A stretch of DNA of 64,000 bases from Rhizobium sp. Q54 (GTDB taxonomy: Bacteria; Pseudomonadota; Alphaproteobacteria; Rhizobiales; Beijerinckiaceae), in the NCBI GenBank assembly GCA_945878875.1, contig CAMCUC010000011.1:1-64000 (forward strand). The letters run 5' to 3'. Every line of letters begins with the position of its first letter. The first letter of the stretch is position 1. Position numbers and translations under genes: made by a program. Below, one piece after another: positions 39,907 to 48,348 of this stretch. Below the pieces are notes generated by a model. The model did not search any database and was not told the origin of the DNA. It saw nothing but the letters and a program-made list of their open reading frames with translations.

Positions 39907-40769
39907 CCCCCCAGCGCAATGGCGACCATCTTGCGCCCGAGCATATGATCGGGGTCGGCGAGCGCCTCCAGTATCGAGAAATGATTGTGGCCCGGCGCCT
40001 CTTCATATTGCGCGCCATAACTGCGGCCAGCCAGCGCGGCTGCAAAGTCTTTGGACTGGCGGCGGAACTCTGAATTATCGTCAGCCCCACAGGTGATGAA
40101 CACAGGCGCGCGGCGTCGTAAAGGCCGGTTTATGGGGCTTTCGCGTACAACATCTTCCAGCGTCAGGCGCACGTCGGTATTAGTCGCAGTGAGGCGAATG
40201 GGTTCGAGATCGTAAAGGCCGCTCACCAGCATCGCGCCTTTCACAACATCGTCAGGCGTGCGCCCGTATTGCGACCAGTCAGTCTCCAGCATCCGGCAAG
40301 CGATATGTGCGCCAGCCGAATGGCCACAAACGGAAATACGATTGGGATCGCCGCCCATGATGCGCGCGTTGGCCCACACCCATGCGACAGCGCGACGGCA
40401 TTGCTCGATCAATTGATCGATGGTGACGTTGGGACACAAATCGTAGTTTACGTTGACCGAAATGATACCCTGCGCGCCCAAAGGCTCGGCGATAAAGCTG
40501 TAATTGGCCTTGTCCTGCCCCTTCCACGAGCCCCCGTGAAAGAAGATCTGGATCGGCGCATCGCCGCGCCCGGCAAAGAAAATATCGAGCGTCTGCCCGC
40601 CCGATCCGCCATAGGGCACGTCGAGCACGCGGGAGAGATTGGCCTGCGCCGCAGCGGCGCGCGCACGTCGGCGCGCATGCAGCTCACCGACGTTTGCAAT
40701 GTTGGCGGCAGGGTTGTATTCGCGCTCAAGATCGGCTTGCGCGAAGCCGCGATAGATGCTCTCGGTCAT
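39903..40769 (-). CDS. Alpha/beta hydrolase, kynurenine formamidase / carboxylesterase-like
   Basis: The 288-aa hydrolase has the oxyanion loop FFHGGSWKGQD, nucleophile elbow CGHSAGAHIA, Asp in TCGADDNSEF and His in PGHNHFSIL, a full triad of the HSL/arylformamidase type. The substrate is unknown. It starts 11 bp after the TctC-type receptor gene, so the pair probably works together, with the receptor capturing a carboxylate and the hydrolase acting on an ester or amide of it. No hydrophobic signal, so cytoplasmic. Confidence 0.82.
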   Translation of the reverse strand: MTESIYRGFAQADLEREYNPAANIANVGELHARRRARAAAAQANLSRVLDVPYGGSGGQTLDIFFAGRGDAPIQIFFHGGSWKGQDKANYSFIAEPLGAQGIISVNVNYDLCPNVTIDQLIEQCRRAVAWVWANARIMGGDPNRISVCGHSAGAHIACRMLETDWSQYGRTPDDVVKGAMLVSGLYDLEPIRLTATNTDVRLTLEDVVRESPINRPLRRRAPVFITCGADDNSEFRRQSKDFAAALAGRSYGAQYEEAPGHNHFSILEALADPDHMLGRKMVAIALGG

Positions 40770-40780
40770 AATTTTTCCAG

Positions 40781-41815
40781 TTACTTTTTGGTTTCTGCCG
40801 CCTTGCGAAGGAGGTCGAGAACATCCTTTGGCGTGGCGTAAAGTTTATTGATGAGGGCCTGAAGTTCTTCCCCGGTGTTGGGATTGGCGTCGAGTTGCTG
40901 TTTGGCAACTTCAGTGCGCAAGTCCGGATCCGCCATGGCGGCCAGAAACGCTTTGCGCAAAAGCGCGACGCGCTCAACTGGCGCGCCCGGCGGCAGGATG
41001 AACGGGCGGCTCATGACCCCTTGCGAATAGAACACTTCCAGAGCGCGTTTCTGCACCGGGTCCTTCACAAAATTAATCGCCAACGGCGCGCCCAGCGCCG
41101 CGACTTCCGGGTGCGGCGCGCTGTCTTCCTGCACCAGCACTTTCACATAGCCATCGGGCTTGAAGATATCCGGATATTGATTTTTAGCTGATGACCACGC
41201 AAGGCCGCAAATGCCCTGCACCTCGTTTTGCTGCACGGCCAGACTGACTTCGCGCGAGCCTTTATATCCTGCGATCAGACGAATCTTCGCATTGATGAGG
41301 TTGCGGGTAACGACGGGATAATCAACCAGCGAAGACCCCGGACCGGTGCCGCCCACGAGCAGCTCTTTGTCAAAAACCTCGCTGAAATGCTTGACCGGCG
41401 CATCCCGGCGCACCACGCAAACGATGGTCTCCGCATTGCCGTTACCAATATAGTTAAACTTTGTGGGATCGTAGGCACCGAGATCGGAGGCGCTCAGCAA
41501 AGGGTCCAGCAGGGCGCCCGGCAACACGATGCCCATGTGCAGCCCGTCCTTGGGGGCGATTGTATAAATATGCCTTGCCGCCGTTAGACTGCCCGCGCCG
41601 GGCATGTTCTGCACCACAACGCCCGGGGCGCCGGGAACATGCTTGCCAAGGTGGCGCGAAAGAAGGCGACCGTAAACATCAAGACCACCGCCGACCGACG
41701 ATCCGGCGATAATCGTGATGGTTTTGCCGCGATAGAAATCACCCGCGTCCTGAGCCTGTGCGGGCGCAATTGCCGCAACAAGTCCAATCATCGCCATCAG
41801 GCCCGTCTTTTTCAT
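40781..41815 (-). CDS. Bug/TctC-family periplasmic binding protein (1)
   Basis: The 344-aa protein has a signal peptide (MKKTGLMAMIGLVAAIAPAQ) and starts the mature part FYRGKTITIIAGSSVGGGLD, then PGAPGVVVQNMPGAGS, the Bug/TctC pattern. It belongs to the divergent subtype that keeps FYxGKTxxIxVG, shared with the receptors at 49931, 52160 and 54900. No TctA or TctB genes are adjacent, so it is an orphan receptor that may feed a distant permease or act in sensing. The upstream 94 bp to the GT87 gene holds its own promoter region. Confidence 0.88.
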   Translation of the reverse strand: MKKTGLMAMIGLVAAIAPAQAQDAGDFYRGKTITIIAGSSVGGGLDVYGRLLSRHLGKHVPGAPGVVVQNMPGAGSLTAARHIYTIAPKDGLHMGIVLPGALLDPLLSASDLGAYDPTKFNYIGNGNAETIVCVVRRDAPVKHFSEVFDKELLVGGTGPGSSLVDYPVVTRNLINAKIRLIAGYKGSREVSLAVQQNEVQGICGLAWSSAKNQYPDIFKPDGYVKVLVQEDSAPHPEVAALGAPLAINFVKDPVQKRALEVFYSQGVMSRPFILPPGAPVERVALLRKAFLAAMADPDLRTEVAKQQLDANPNTGEELQALINKLYATPKDVLDLLRKAAETKK

Positions 41816-41909
41816 GCCGTCCTCCCCTGTCGGGACGACTGTTTCGCCGTCTCCGTTGAGTTGAACATAGCCACACGAAGGCCGCGGGTCCAGCGCGACA
41901 GCTCACATT

Positions 41910-43184
41910 TCAAGCTTTGGTTTTATCTCGTTCCCGGTCTCCACTCTCTTGCAACGCCCGCCAGCAAAACCATGCGACGAGTGCGGCCACAAACGGCGTA
42001 AGCGGCAGGAACGTGACCGTTATGACGATAGAAACCGGCGGCCAGAGCCAGCTCAACATCAAGACCAGCATCGCGGGAACCGATCGCCATTGCGTGCGCA
42101 TCGCCAGCAAGAGGCCCGCGAGCGGCAAACAGAGAAGCTCATAGACATATCCGTAGGGGGTGACGAGAACGGTCAGCACGCCGGTGGCTGCAGCGCGCAG
42201 CAATGGCTCGCGCGTCGGACGGCGCCACATCAACCACGCCATAGCAATCGCAGGAACCGCAATGATCGCCTGAACCGCATAGGCGGTCGGCAGACCTGCG
42301 CCCAGAGATCGGGCGAACAGAAAGACCGAAGTGCCATTTTGTTGATAAGATGACAGGTAGGCCTCCTCGAGATAGGAAACCATCAACGGCGACGTGGTCT
42401 GGAAAAAACCTGTCCAGGCCTCCATTCCAAAAGCGGCGATGCTGACGGGCACGATCATGCACACGAACAGCGCCGCTGCAAAAAACGCTGCATAATTGCG
42501 CGCCGCCAGAAAACAAGCCGGCGCAAGGATCGCTGCATGGGGCTTGATAATCAACAGGCCAACAAGCGCACCGCCTAATAGAGCCCGTCGATCAGACGCC
42601 ACGAGACCGCCAATCAGCAAAGCAGCCGTCAGCGCGCCATTTTGTCCAAAAGCCATGTTAAACATTGCGGCAGGGCTCATGATCATCAGCGCGCACAAGG
42701 CGCCCGAGCCGCCGACGGCGCGCAGAACGCCCGTAAACAAAGCCAGCGTCACGATTGTCCAGAGAACATGCGCCACATGCAGCGGCAAATAGGCGAACGG
42801 CGCTCCCACAAGCAGCATTGGCGGCGGATAAGACCATTCGCTATTGGATAAAAACGTCACGACATCGCGATTAATGGCGGCGCGATAGGCGTCCACGTCG
42901 AACAGCACGGCGATCTGGCCCGCGAGCGCCAGCCTCGCACCCATCCAGAGATTGGTGAAATCCCACGAAGGCGCCTTGCCATGATAACGCGATACGCCGT
43001 TTTCATTTACCGACCAAGCAAGGTCGAGGAAGCCGTAGCAGAAAATGACTGCGGCCCCGAAAACAGTAAAAAACGCCACGCGCGCCAGCGATGCTTTCCA
43101 TAAATGACATGCGTCGCGCAAAGCCTCGCCAACATAAGGCTCAATCCACGCCACGTTAACGCGGTCGCGCTGGAACAGATTCAC
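41910..43184 (-). CDS. GT87-type (DUF2029) integral membrane glycosyltransferase
   Basis: The 424-aa protein has about ten membrane helices and the GT-C/DUF2029 features WDFTNLWMGARLALAGQ with the Asp in the first periplasmic loop, WSYPPPMLLV and MAFGQNGALTAALL. Members use polyprenyl-phosphate sugars as donors in the periplasm. The start is GTG at 43184, with GGGGAA 6 bp before it and GTGA overlap with the GT2 stop; the frame to 43217 is less likely. The upstream GT2 probably makes the polyprenyl-phosphate-linked donor. The acceptor is unknown. Confidence 0.82.
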   Translation of the reverse strand: MNLFQRDRVNVAWIEPYVGEALRDACHLWKASLARVAFFTVFGAAVIFCYGFLDLAWSVNENGVSRYHGKAPSWDFTNLWMGARLALAGQIAVLFDVDAYRAAINRDVVTFLSNSEWSYPPPMLLVGAPFAYLPLHVAHVLWTIVTLALFTGVLRAVGGSGALCALMIMSPAAMFNMAFGQNGALTAALLIGGLVASDRRALLGGALVGLLIIKPHAAILAPACFLAARNYAAFFAAALFVCMIVPVSIAAFGMEAWTGFFQTTSPLMVSYLEEAYLSSYQQNGTSVFLFARSLGAGLPTAYAVQAIIAVPAIAMAWLMWRRPTREPLLRAAATGVLTVLVTPYGYVYELLCLPLAGLLLAMRTQWRSVPAMLVLMLSWLWPPVSIVITVTFLPLTPFVAALVAWFCWRALQESGDRERDKTKA

Positions 43185-43879
43185 ACTTTTCCCCGGAAGC
43201 GATATTTGAACATGCAATAGATCGCGCGGAAGCCGTCTTTCATGCCGATCTTTTTCCCCTCGGCGTATGTGCGTCCCGAATACGAGATGCCCACTTCGTA
43301 AATACGAACGCCGGGTATGCGCGAAAGCTTGGTCGTCACTTCCGGTTCAAAGCCGAAGCGCTCTTCCTCAATGGTGATCTTCTTGATGATCTGCGACCGG
43401 AACGCCTTGTAGCAGGTTTCCATATCAGTGAGGTTAAGATCCGTGAGCATGTTCGACAACAGCGTCAGAACTCCATTGCCGACACGGTGCCAGAAATACA
43501 AAACGCGATGCGCCTCCCCGCCGATGAAGCGCGAGCCATAGACCACGTCGGCGCGGCCATCGAGAATGGGCGCTATGACTTTGGGAATCTCCTGCGGATC
43601 ATATTCAAGGTCAGCGTCCTGCACGATGACGATATCGCCCAAAGCTTCCGCAATGCCCGTGCGGATCGCCGCGCCCTTCCCCTGATTTCGCGCGTGCGAA
43701 AAAAGCCGGAAATCCCGCGTCTTGGCGAGCTCGAGAAGCAATTGCCCCGTGCCGTCGCTGGAGCCGTCATCGACGACGACGATGTCCTTGGGTTCGTGCG
43801 GACAGGCGGCGACGCGATCTAGCAATTGTTCAATAGTGGCGCGTTCGTTGAAACAGGGAATGATGATGGAAAGGCGCAT
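43181..43879 (-). CDS. GT2 glycosyltransferase, polyprenyl-phosphate hexosyltransferase-like
   Basis: The 232-aa protein has the DPM1/GtrB-type catalytic domain: MRLSIIIPCFNERATIEQLL, IVVVDDGSSDGT, RNQGKGAAIRTGI, VQDADLEYDPQEIP (DAD metal site) and RVLYFWHRVGNG. It lacks C-terminal membrane helices, so it resembles soluble dolichol/polyprenyl-phosphate mannosyltransferase. The ATG at 43879 was chosen; upstream in-frame codons to 43927 add no conserved sequence. It is coupled to the GT87 gene. Confidence 0.87.
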   Translation of the reverse strand: MRLSIIIPCFNERATIEQLLDRVAACPHEPKDIVVVDDGSSDGTGQLLLELAKTRDFRLFSHARNQGKGAAIRTGIAEALGDIVIVQDADLEYDPQEIPKVIAPILDGRADVVYGSRFIGGEAHRVLYFWHRVGNGVLTLLSNMLTDLNLTDMETCYKAFRSQIIKKITIEEERFGFEPEVTTKLSRIPGVRIYEVGISYSGRTYAEGKKIGMKDGFRAIYCMFKYRFRGKV

Positions 43880-44006
43880 GTCATTCTTCAAAAATAAAAT
43901 GGCGGCGGCGCGCAAAGGCGACGACATGAATCGCTAAACGGTACAAGATTGCGGTTAATAACAACCAAACGCTGCAAATAGGGCATTTCTAACTCTTGCC
44001 CATACT

Positions 44007-44035
44007 TTGCCGCTGAAATAGTCTGATCATAATAA
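44007..44035 (+). promoter_or_regulatory. Candidate sigma-70 promoter of the molybdenum hydroxylase operon
   Basis: TTGCCG (44007-44012), 17-bp spacer, TAATAA (44030-44035). The start site would fall near 44042, just before the strong ribosome binding site AAAGGAGGA at 44041-44049, giving a very short leader. Confidence 0.5.
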
Positions 44036-44053
44036 AATCCCAAAGGAGGAAAA

Positions 44054-44509
44054 ATGACCGCCTTCAAACTTAACCAGAAAGACGTTCGCACGGATGCGCC
44101 CGCAACGTCTCCCCTGTTGTTCGTTCTTGCAAATGACCTTGGCGTCAACGGCGTGAAATACGGCTGCGGCAAATCGCAATGCGGCGCCTGCACGGTGATC
44201 GTGGACGGCGAGCCGGTGCGCTCCTGTCAGACCGCCCTCTCAGCCGTGGCGGGCCGCTCGGTCGTGACGCTTGAGGGCCTGCGCGAAGGCGGCAAGCCCA
44301 GCAAGCTGCAACAGGCGTTCATCGACGAACAGGCCGCCCAGTGCGGCTTCTGCGCCGCCGGCATGATCATGCAGGCCCAGGCGCTGCTCGACCGGAATCC
44401 CCAGCCCACCGAATCAGACGTCCGCACCTCGCTCAACGGCAATTTGTGCCGCTGCGGCGCTCATAACCGCATCGTGCGCGCCGTGCTGCGCGCCGCCAGG
44501 GAGGCCTGA
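44054..44509 (+). CDS. (2Fe-2S)-binding subunit of a molybdenum hydroxylase (IorA/NicA-type)
   Basis: The 151-aa protein has two [2Fe-2S] clusters: the plant-ferredoxin type GCGKSQCGACTVIVDGEPVRSC (residues about 37-58) and the helical type QCGFCAAGM...NLCRCGAHNRI. This is the small subunit of two-component hydroxylases such as isoquinoline 1-oxidoreductase and nicotinate dehydrogenase. AAAGGAGGA gives strong translation. It precedes the large subunit by 2 bp. Confidence 0.92.
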   Translation: MTAFKLNQKDVRTDAPATSPLLFVLANDLGVNGVKYGCGKSQCGACTVIVDGEPVRSCQTALSAVAGRSVVTLEGLREGGKPSKLQQAFIDEQAAQCGFCAAGMIMQAQALLDRNPQPTESDVRTSLNGNLCRCGAHNRIVRAVLRAAREA

Positions 44510-44511
44510 AC

Positions 44512-46746
44512 ATGACCAACACCCTCCTGATGGATCGCCGCCGCCTGTTGCAGGGCGCTGGTTACATATCGCTCGCCTTCTCAATTCCCGCCATTGACGC
44601 TCTGGCGCAAGCGCCTGCAGGCGACAAGCCACGCCTGCCGGGCGATCTCAATTCCGTGCGCAAGATCGGCGCGTGGATTCAAATCAATGCGGACAAGACC
44701 GTCACCTTGCTGATCGGAAAGGTCGAGCTCGGCCAGGGCATCCTGACCGCCGTCGCGCAAATCTGCGCTGATGAACTCGACATCGACTGGAAGCAATTGA
44801 AGGTCGTCTCCGGCGATACCGCGCTCGTGCCCAATGAAGGCGTGACGGCGGGCTCGTTCTCGATGCCCAATTGCGGCCCCGCCGTGCGGCAGGCTTCCGC
44901 CGAGGCGCGCAAGATCATGCTCGATCTGGCCGCAGAGAAACTTAAAGTTCCCGCCGACAAGCTCACCGTGAAAGACGGAATCGTATCAGCGCCGGGCGCG
45001 GGCTCCGTGTCCTATTGGGATCTGGCTGTGGGACAGGCGCTTGAGCGCGAAGCCACTGGCGCGGTGAAGCCGAAAGCTCCGAAAGATTATCGCTACGTCG
45101 GAAAGGACGTTCCGCGCCTCGACATTCCAGCCAAAATGCTGGGCGAGGAAATCTTCGTCCACGAGCTGCGACCCAAGGGCATGCTCTACGGGCAGGTGAC
45201 GCGTCCGCCAACCTACAAGGCCAAACTCGCCTCGCTTGATTCAAGCGCCGTCGAGAAAATGCCCGGCGTCGTGAAGGTCGTGCGCTCGGGCAGCTTTCTG
45301 GGCGTGATAGCCGAACGCGAGGAGCAGGCCAACGCTGCGGCGCAGGCGCTTTTCAATGCGGCCAAATGGGACATCGAGAAAGACCTGCCCGGCAATGACG
45401 GGATGCAGGACTGGCTGATGAAGACCAAGCCTGCGCGCATCATCGAAACAAAGAAACAACCGCGCGCTGGCGGCGACCCGGCCGTCAAGACGATGGAGGC
45501 GACCTATTATCGCCCCTATCACATGCATGCCTCCATCGGCACGTCCGCGGCTGTCGCCACCATGGGCGCCGACGGCGTGATGACGATCCAGACGCATAGC
45601 CAGTCTGTGTTCGAGACGGCGGAAGCCATCGCCAAAATGCTCGGGCTCGAAGTCTCGAAAGTCCGCTGCCAGCACGTTCAGGGCTCGGGTTGCTACGGCC
45701 ATAATATGGCCGATGACGCAGCCGCCGACGCGGCCCTGCTGGCCGCAGCCATGCCCGGGAAGCCCATCCGCCTGCAATACACTCGCGAGGGCGAACATCG
45801 TTGGGAGCCCTACGGCTCGGCCATGGTGATGAAAGCCAAAGCCGGCCTCGACAAGGACGGCAACGTGCTTGATTGGGATCTGCATTTGTGGTCGACGCCG
45901 CACGGCACGCGACCCAACAAGAACCCGGGCAATCTGCTGTCGGCGCGCTATCTCGAAAAGCCGTTTGCGATGCCCACGCCCCAGAACAACGGGGGGCCGA
46001 ATTTCGCGGCCGACCGTAACGCCATCGCGCTGTATGACTTCCCAGGCCACAACGTGCTGACGCATTTCATAACCGACATGCCGCTGCGCGTTTCATCGAC
46101 GCGCGGACTTGGCGCCTACGCCAACGTGTTCGCGATTGAATCCTTCATCGACGAGCTGGCGGTGGCGGCAGGCGTGGACCCGGTGCAATACCGCCTGCGC
46201 TTCATGAAGGACGAGCGCGCTCGCGATGTGATCGTGAAAGCCGCTGAACTCTTTGGTTGGGACAAGTGGAAAAAACGTGAGGGACGGGGACGCGGCATCG
46301 GTTTCGCCAAGTACAAGAATATCGCGGGTTATTGCGCGGTGGCTCTTGAGGTCGAGGTCAACAAGCGCAACGGACGCATCCGCGTGCTGCGCGCAGCAGC
46401 GGCCGCCGACAGCGGGCACATCGTCAGCCCGGACGGCGTGCGCAACCAGATCGAAGGCGGCCTGATCCAGTCGCTCAGCTGGACGCTGAAGGAAGAAGTG
46501 AAGTTCGACGATACGGGTGTCACGTCGCAGGATTGGGCGAGCTATCCAATCCTGACTTTCAACGAAGTGCCGTCCATCGAGGTCGCGCTGATCGACCGTC
46601 CCGGCGCGCCTTTCCTGGGCACTGGCGAGGCCTCGCAAGGCCCAACCGGCGCTGCCCTCGCCAATGCTGCATTCGACGCTGTGGGCGTGCGCTTCCGGCG
46701 CCTGCCGCTGACGCCCGATCGCGTCAAGGCTGGTCTGGGCGCCTGA
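44512..46746 (+). CDS. Molybdopterin-binding large subunit, isoquinoline 1-oxidoreductase beta-like
   Basis: The 744-aa protein has a Tat signal (DRRRLLQGAGYISLAFSIP) and the Mo-cytosine-dinucleotide binding domains of the IorB/xanthine dehydrogenase family: GKVELGQGILTAVAQI, QTHSQSVFETAEAIAKMLG, RVSSTRGLGAYANVF and the catalytic Glu in GTGEASQGPTGAALANAA. It should hydroxylate an aromatic N-heterocycle or aldehyde in the periplasm, passing electrons to the 2Fe-2S subunit. A cytochrome subunit, common in this class, is not adjacent. The GTGEA glutamate indicates it can be active. The substrate cannot be deduced from sequence. Confidence 0.9.
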   Translation: MTNTLLMDRRRLLQGAGYISLAFSIPAIDALAQAPAGDKPRLPGDLNSVRKIGAWIQINADKTVTLLIGKVELGQGILTAVAQICADELDIDWKQLKVVSGDTALVPNEGVTAGSFSMPNCGPAVRQASAEARKIMLDLAAEKLKVPADKLTVKDGIVSAPGAGSVSYWDLAVGQALEREATGAVKPKAPKDYRYVGKDVPRLDIPAKMLGEEIFVHELRPKGMLYGQVTRPPTYKAKLASLDSSAVEKMPGVVKVVRSGSFLGVIAEREEQANAAAQALFNAAKWDIEKDLPGNDGMQDWLMKTKPARIIETKKQPRAGGDPAVKTMEATYYRPYHMHASIGTSAAVATMGADGVMTIQTHSQSVFETAEAIAKMLGLEVSKVRCQHVQGSGCYGHNMADDAAADAALLAAAMPGKPIRLQYTREGEHRWEPYGSAMVMKAKAGLDKDGNVLDWDLHLWSTPHGTRPNKNPGNLLSARYLEKPFAMPTPQNNGGPNFAADRNAIALYDFPGHNVLTHFITDMPLRVSSTRGLGAYANVFAIESFIDELAVAAGVDPVQYRLRFMKDERARDVIVKAAELFGWDKWKKREGRGRGIGFAKYKNIAGYCAVALEVEVNKRNGRIRVLRAAAAADSGHIVSPDGVRNQIEGGLIQSLSWTLKEEVKFDDTGVTSQDWASYPILTFNEVPSIEVALIDRPGAPFLGTGEASQGPTGAALANAAFDAVGVRFRRLPLTPDRVKAGLGA

Positions 46747-46768
46747 GGCCTGAGAGGCTCAAACAAGA

Positions 46769-46798
46769 ATGCCTGCGCGCATATCTGCGCGCAGGCAT
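46769..46798. terminator. Perfect 12-bp hairpin after the hydroxylase operon
   Basis: ATGCCTGCGCGC, loop ATATCT, GCGCGCAGGCAT. No T-tract. It lies 22 bp after the stop of the large subunit and before the convergent small gene at 46856, so it may end transcripts from both sides. Confidence 0.55.
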
Positions 46799-46855
46799 GG
46801 ACAAGAAACGTCAGAGCTGCCCGATCAACCATGCCAGTTAGCGGCGAAGCTGGCC

Positions 46856-47260
46856 TTACTGGCCCGCCATCATGATGAGCTGGAGATAGCAGATGCGCCG
46901 ACGGAACGAGCGCGACTGGTTGTATTCATAAATAACGAGACGCGGACGCGTCTTGTTGGGGCGCTCGACCTTGATGTCGATCTCGTCCGGCAAAAGGATG
47001 CCAAGGCTGCGCAGGGCGCGATGCGGGTCGGCGTCTATACGGTCGATCAAACCGCGGTCGATCCAGCATTGGGCGAGAACGGCGCCCAGATAATCAATGA
47101 TCTTTTCCTTGAGCTGCCGCGAATCGATAACGATCTCAATCGGCGGTTCCTGATGAAATGATTCATTTTGCGACGAGTCGGCGCGCGCGGAATAAAATTC
47201 CACGTCATCCGATCGCCCCACTAGCGCCGGCAGATTTTTGCTGGATCCGTGCTTACCCAT
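46856..47260 (-). CDS. Small protein resembling nitrile-hydratase-type leader peptides (NHLP)
   Basis: A 134-aa protein with no signal peptide. Residues 50-112 read VLAQCWIDRGLIDRIDADPH, RALRSLGILLPDEIDIKV and RLVIYEYN. This follows the nitrile hydratase alpha / NHLP leader pattern (A-x-x-W-x-D, L-x-x-x-DP-x-x-AL-x-x-x-GI-x-LP). The nitrile hydratase metal motif CTLCSC is absent, so it is not the enzyme. Residues 113-134 are a basic-hydrophobic tail with one Cys and no GG cleavage site. No YcaO, radical SAM or peptidase-transporter gene is nearby. Real coding is supported by the motif; the function is unknown. No good ribosome binding site precedes the ATG. Confidence 0.5.
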   Translation of the reverse strand: MGKHGSSKNLPALVGRSDDVEFYSARADSSQNESFHQEPPIEIVIDSRQLKEKIIDYLGAVLAQCWIDRGLIDRIDADPHRALRSLGILLPDEIDIKVERPNKTRPRLVIYEYNQSRSFRRRICYLQLIMMAGQ

Positions 47261-47378
47261 TGAACAGTCGCCAGAGCCCGAAAATCGGGGAACGCCCTCA
47301 TCGACCTTCAGAATTTCATATCAGGGCGACGGCGGCAAGCTTGGGTTAGGCCGCAGCCGTAAGATGGTTAAGCGCTGG

Positions 47379-47627
47379 TTATGCGGTTCTTGCCTCAAAC
47401 ACCATCACATCCGCGTGCGCCGGGCGCAGCAGACCCGCCGTGTAATGGACCAAAGCATAATCCACGTCGCCAGCCGGCAGCATGGAGACCGGAACAGATC
47501 GGCGGACCCGGCCAAGATCAGCACTGACGCGCTCATGCAGGCGCCGCCCGACGATTTCACATCGGCAGTGAATGTCCACCTTCTGAATCTCTCCAAAGAG
47601 GAAGGCTTTCAACGGCTCGATCAACAT
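47379..47627 (-). CDS. Hypothetical small protein of unknown function
   Basis: An 82-aa frame with protein-like composition and codon use (GHERV-type charged helices, then GDVDYALVHYTAGLLRP). GGGAG lies 10 bp before the ATG. The frame stays open and protein-like for another 24 codons upstream (DWPVDCYLSLHVPFQV) until a stop inside the palindrome at 47696-47713, but no ATG, GTG or TTG exists there, so it could also be a decayed gene end. I do not recognise a family. Confidence 0.35.
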   Translation of the reverse strand: MLIEPLKAFLFGEIQKVDIHCRCEIVGRRLHERVSADLGRVRRSVPVSMLPAGDVDYALVHYTAGLLRPAHADVMVFEARTA

Positions 47628-47695
47628 GGCCCGGCAGCTCCCTGGCGCAACCTGAAAAGGTACGTGCAGGGAAAGGTAGCAATCGACGGGCCAGT

Positions 47696-47713
47696 CCTTG
47701 TATCAATACAAGG
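47696..47713. promoter_or_regulatory. Operator-like palindrome upstream of the MEKHLA gene
   Basis: CCTTGTAT-CA-ATACAAGG, two perfect 8-bp arms around a 2-bp centre. It sits 124 bp upstream of the MEKHLA start and about 70 bp upstream of the small minus-strand frame, in a locally AT-rich stretch. The TTGTAT/ATACAA half-site resembles operators of GntR-type regulators; the regulator is not known. Confidence 0.5.
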
Positions 47714-47836
47714 TATTGATTTAGATTGTGTTTTACCTGTCAGTTATCCGACGTCCCGGCACCGGTTGCGTCAAGGCGTGCAATCAGGGAGCTTAGGCGC
47801 GCAACATCACAAACGGATCGCCCCCAAAGGATTCGC

Positions 47837-48334
47837 ATGCTCCATTCGCGTGAGGCCCTGCAGCTTCTGCAACAGCGCCCTGCATTGGCCGCCCATGTTC
47901 GTGCGTTGCGGACCTCGTTTCGCGCTTTGCTCGGGACCGACCTGACGCCGGCCGGACCTGACGCAGCAAGCGAGGCCCTGGCGCTCTATGATGCGCCTTT
48001 CGCAGTGCTCTCGCATGGATGCGAGACCGATCCGGTGCTGAACTTCGGCAATGGGGTCGCACTGGAGCTGTGGGAGCGGGATTTTGAAGCTTTCACGCAA
48101 ATCCCCTCGCGCCTTACCGCCGAGCCGGTGCTGGTCGAGGCCCGCGCAGCCCTGCTCGAGATTGTCGCGCGGCAGGGCTATATCGACAATTACTCCGGCG
48201 TGCGCATCAGCGCCAATGGCAGGCGCTTTAAAATTGCCCGCGCCATTGTGTGGAACGTCAGCGACGCGGATGGTCGCGCTCTGGGACAGGCTGCGACGTT
48301 CGACGCATGGACGATGCTGCCGCAAGGCGCATGA
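47837..48334 (+). CDS. MEKHLA-domain protein
   Basis: The 165-aa protein is a single MEKHLA domain: LSHGCETDPVLNFGNGVALELWE, then FTQIPSRLTAEPVL and YIDNYSGVRISANGRRFKIARAIVWNVSDADG. The domain is a PAS-related fold found in plant HD-ZIP III factors and as stand-alone bacterial proteins of unknown function. The ATG at 47837 was chosen; upstream in-frame codons show no similarity. A palindrome lies upstream. It converges with the IclR gene (14 bp). Confidence 0.85.
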   Translation: MLHSREALQLLQQRPALAAHVRALRTSFRALLGTDLTPAGPDAASEALALYDAPFAVLSHGCETDPVLNFGNGVALELWERDFEAFTQIPSRLTAEPVLVEARAALLEIVARQGYIDNYSGVRISANGRRFKIARAIVWNVSDADGRALGQAATFDAWTMLPQGA

Positions 48335-48348
48335 AACATGCGCGGGAC

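Noticed and set aside
46769-47161. Plus-strand frame of 130 codons opposite the NHLP-like gene
   Set aside because: Its start lies in the transcription-terminator hairpin and it has no recognisable motif; the minus-strand frame fits a known leader pattern better.
47238-47945. Plus-strand frame of 235 codons leading into the MEKHLA region
   Set aside because: Composition is that of a shadow frame (R, H, Q, P rich without motif) and its end overlaps the MEKHLA gene in another frame.
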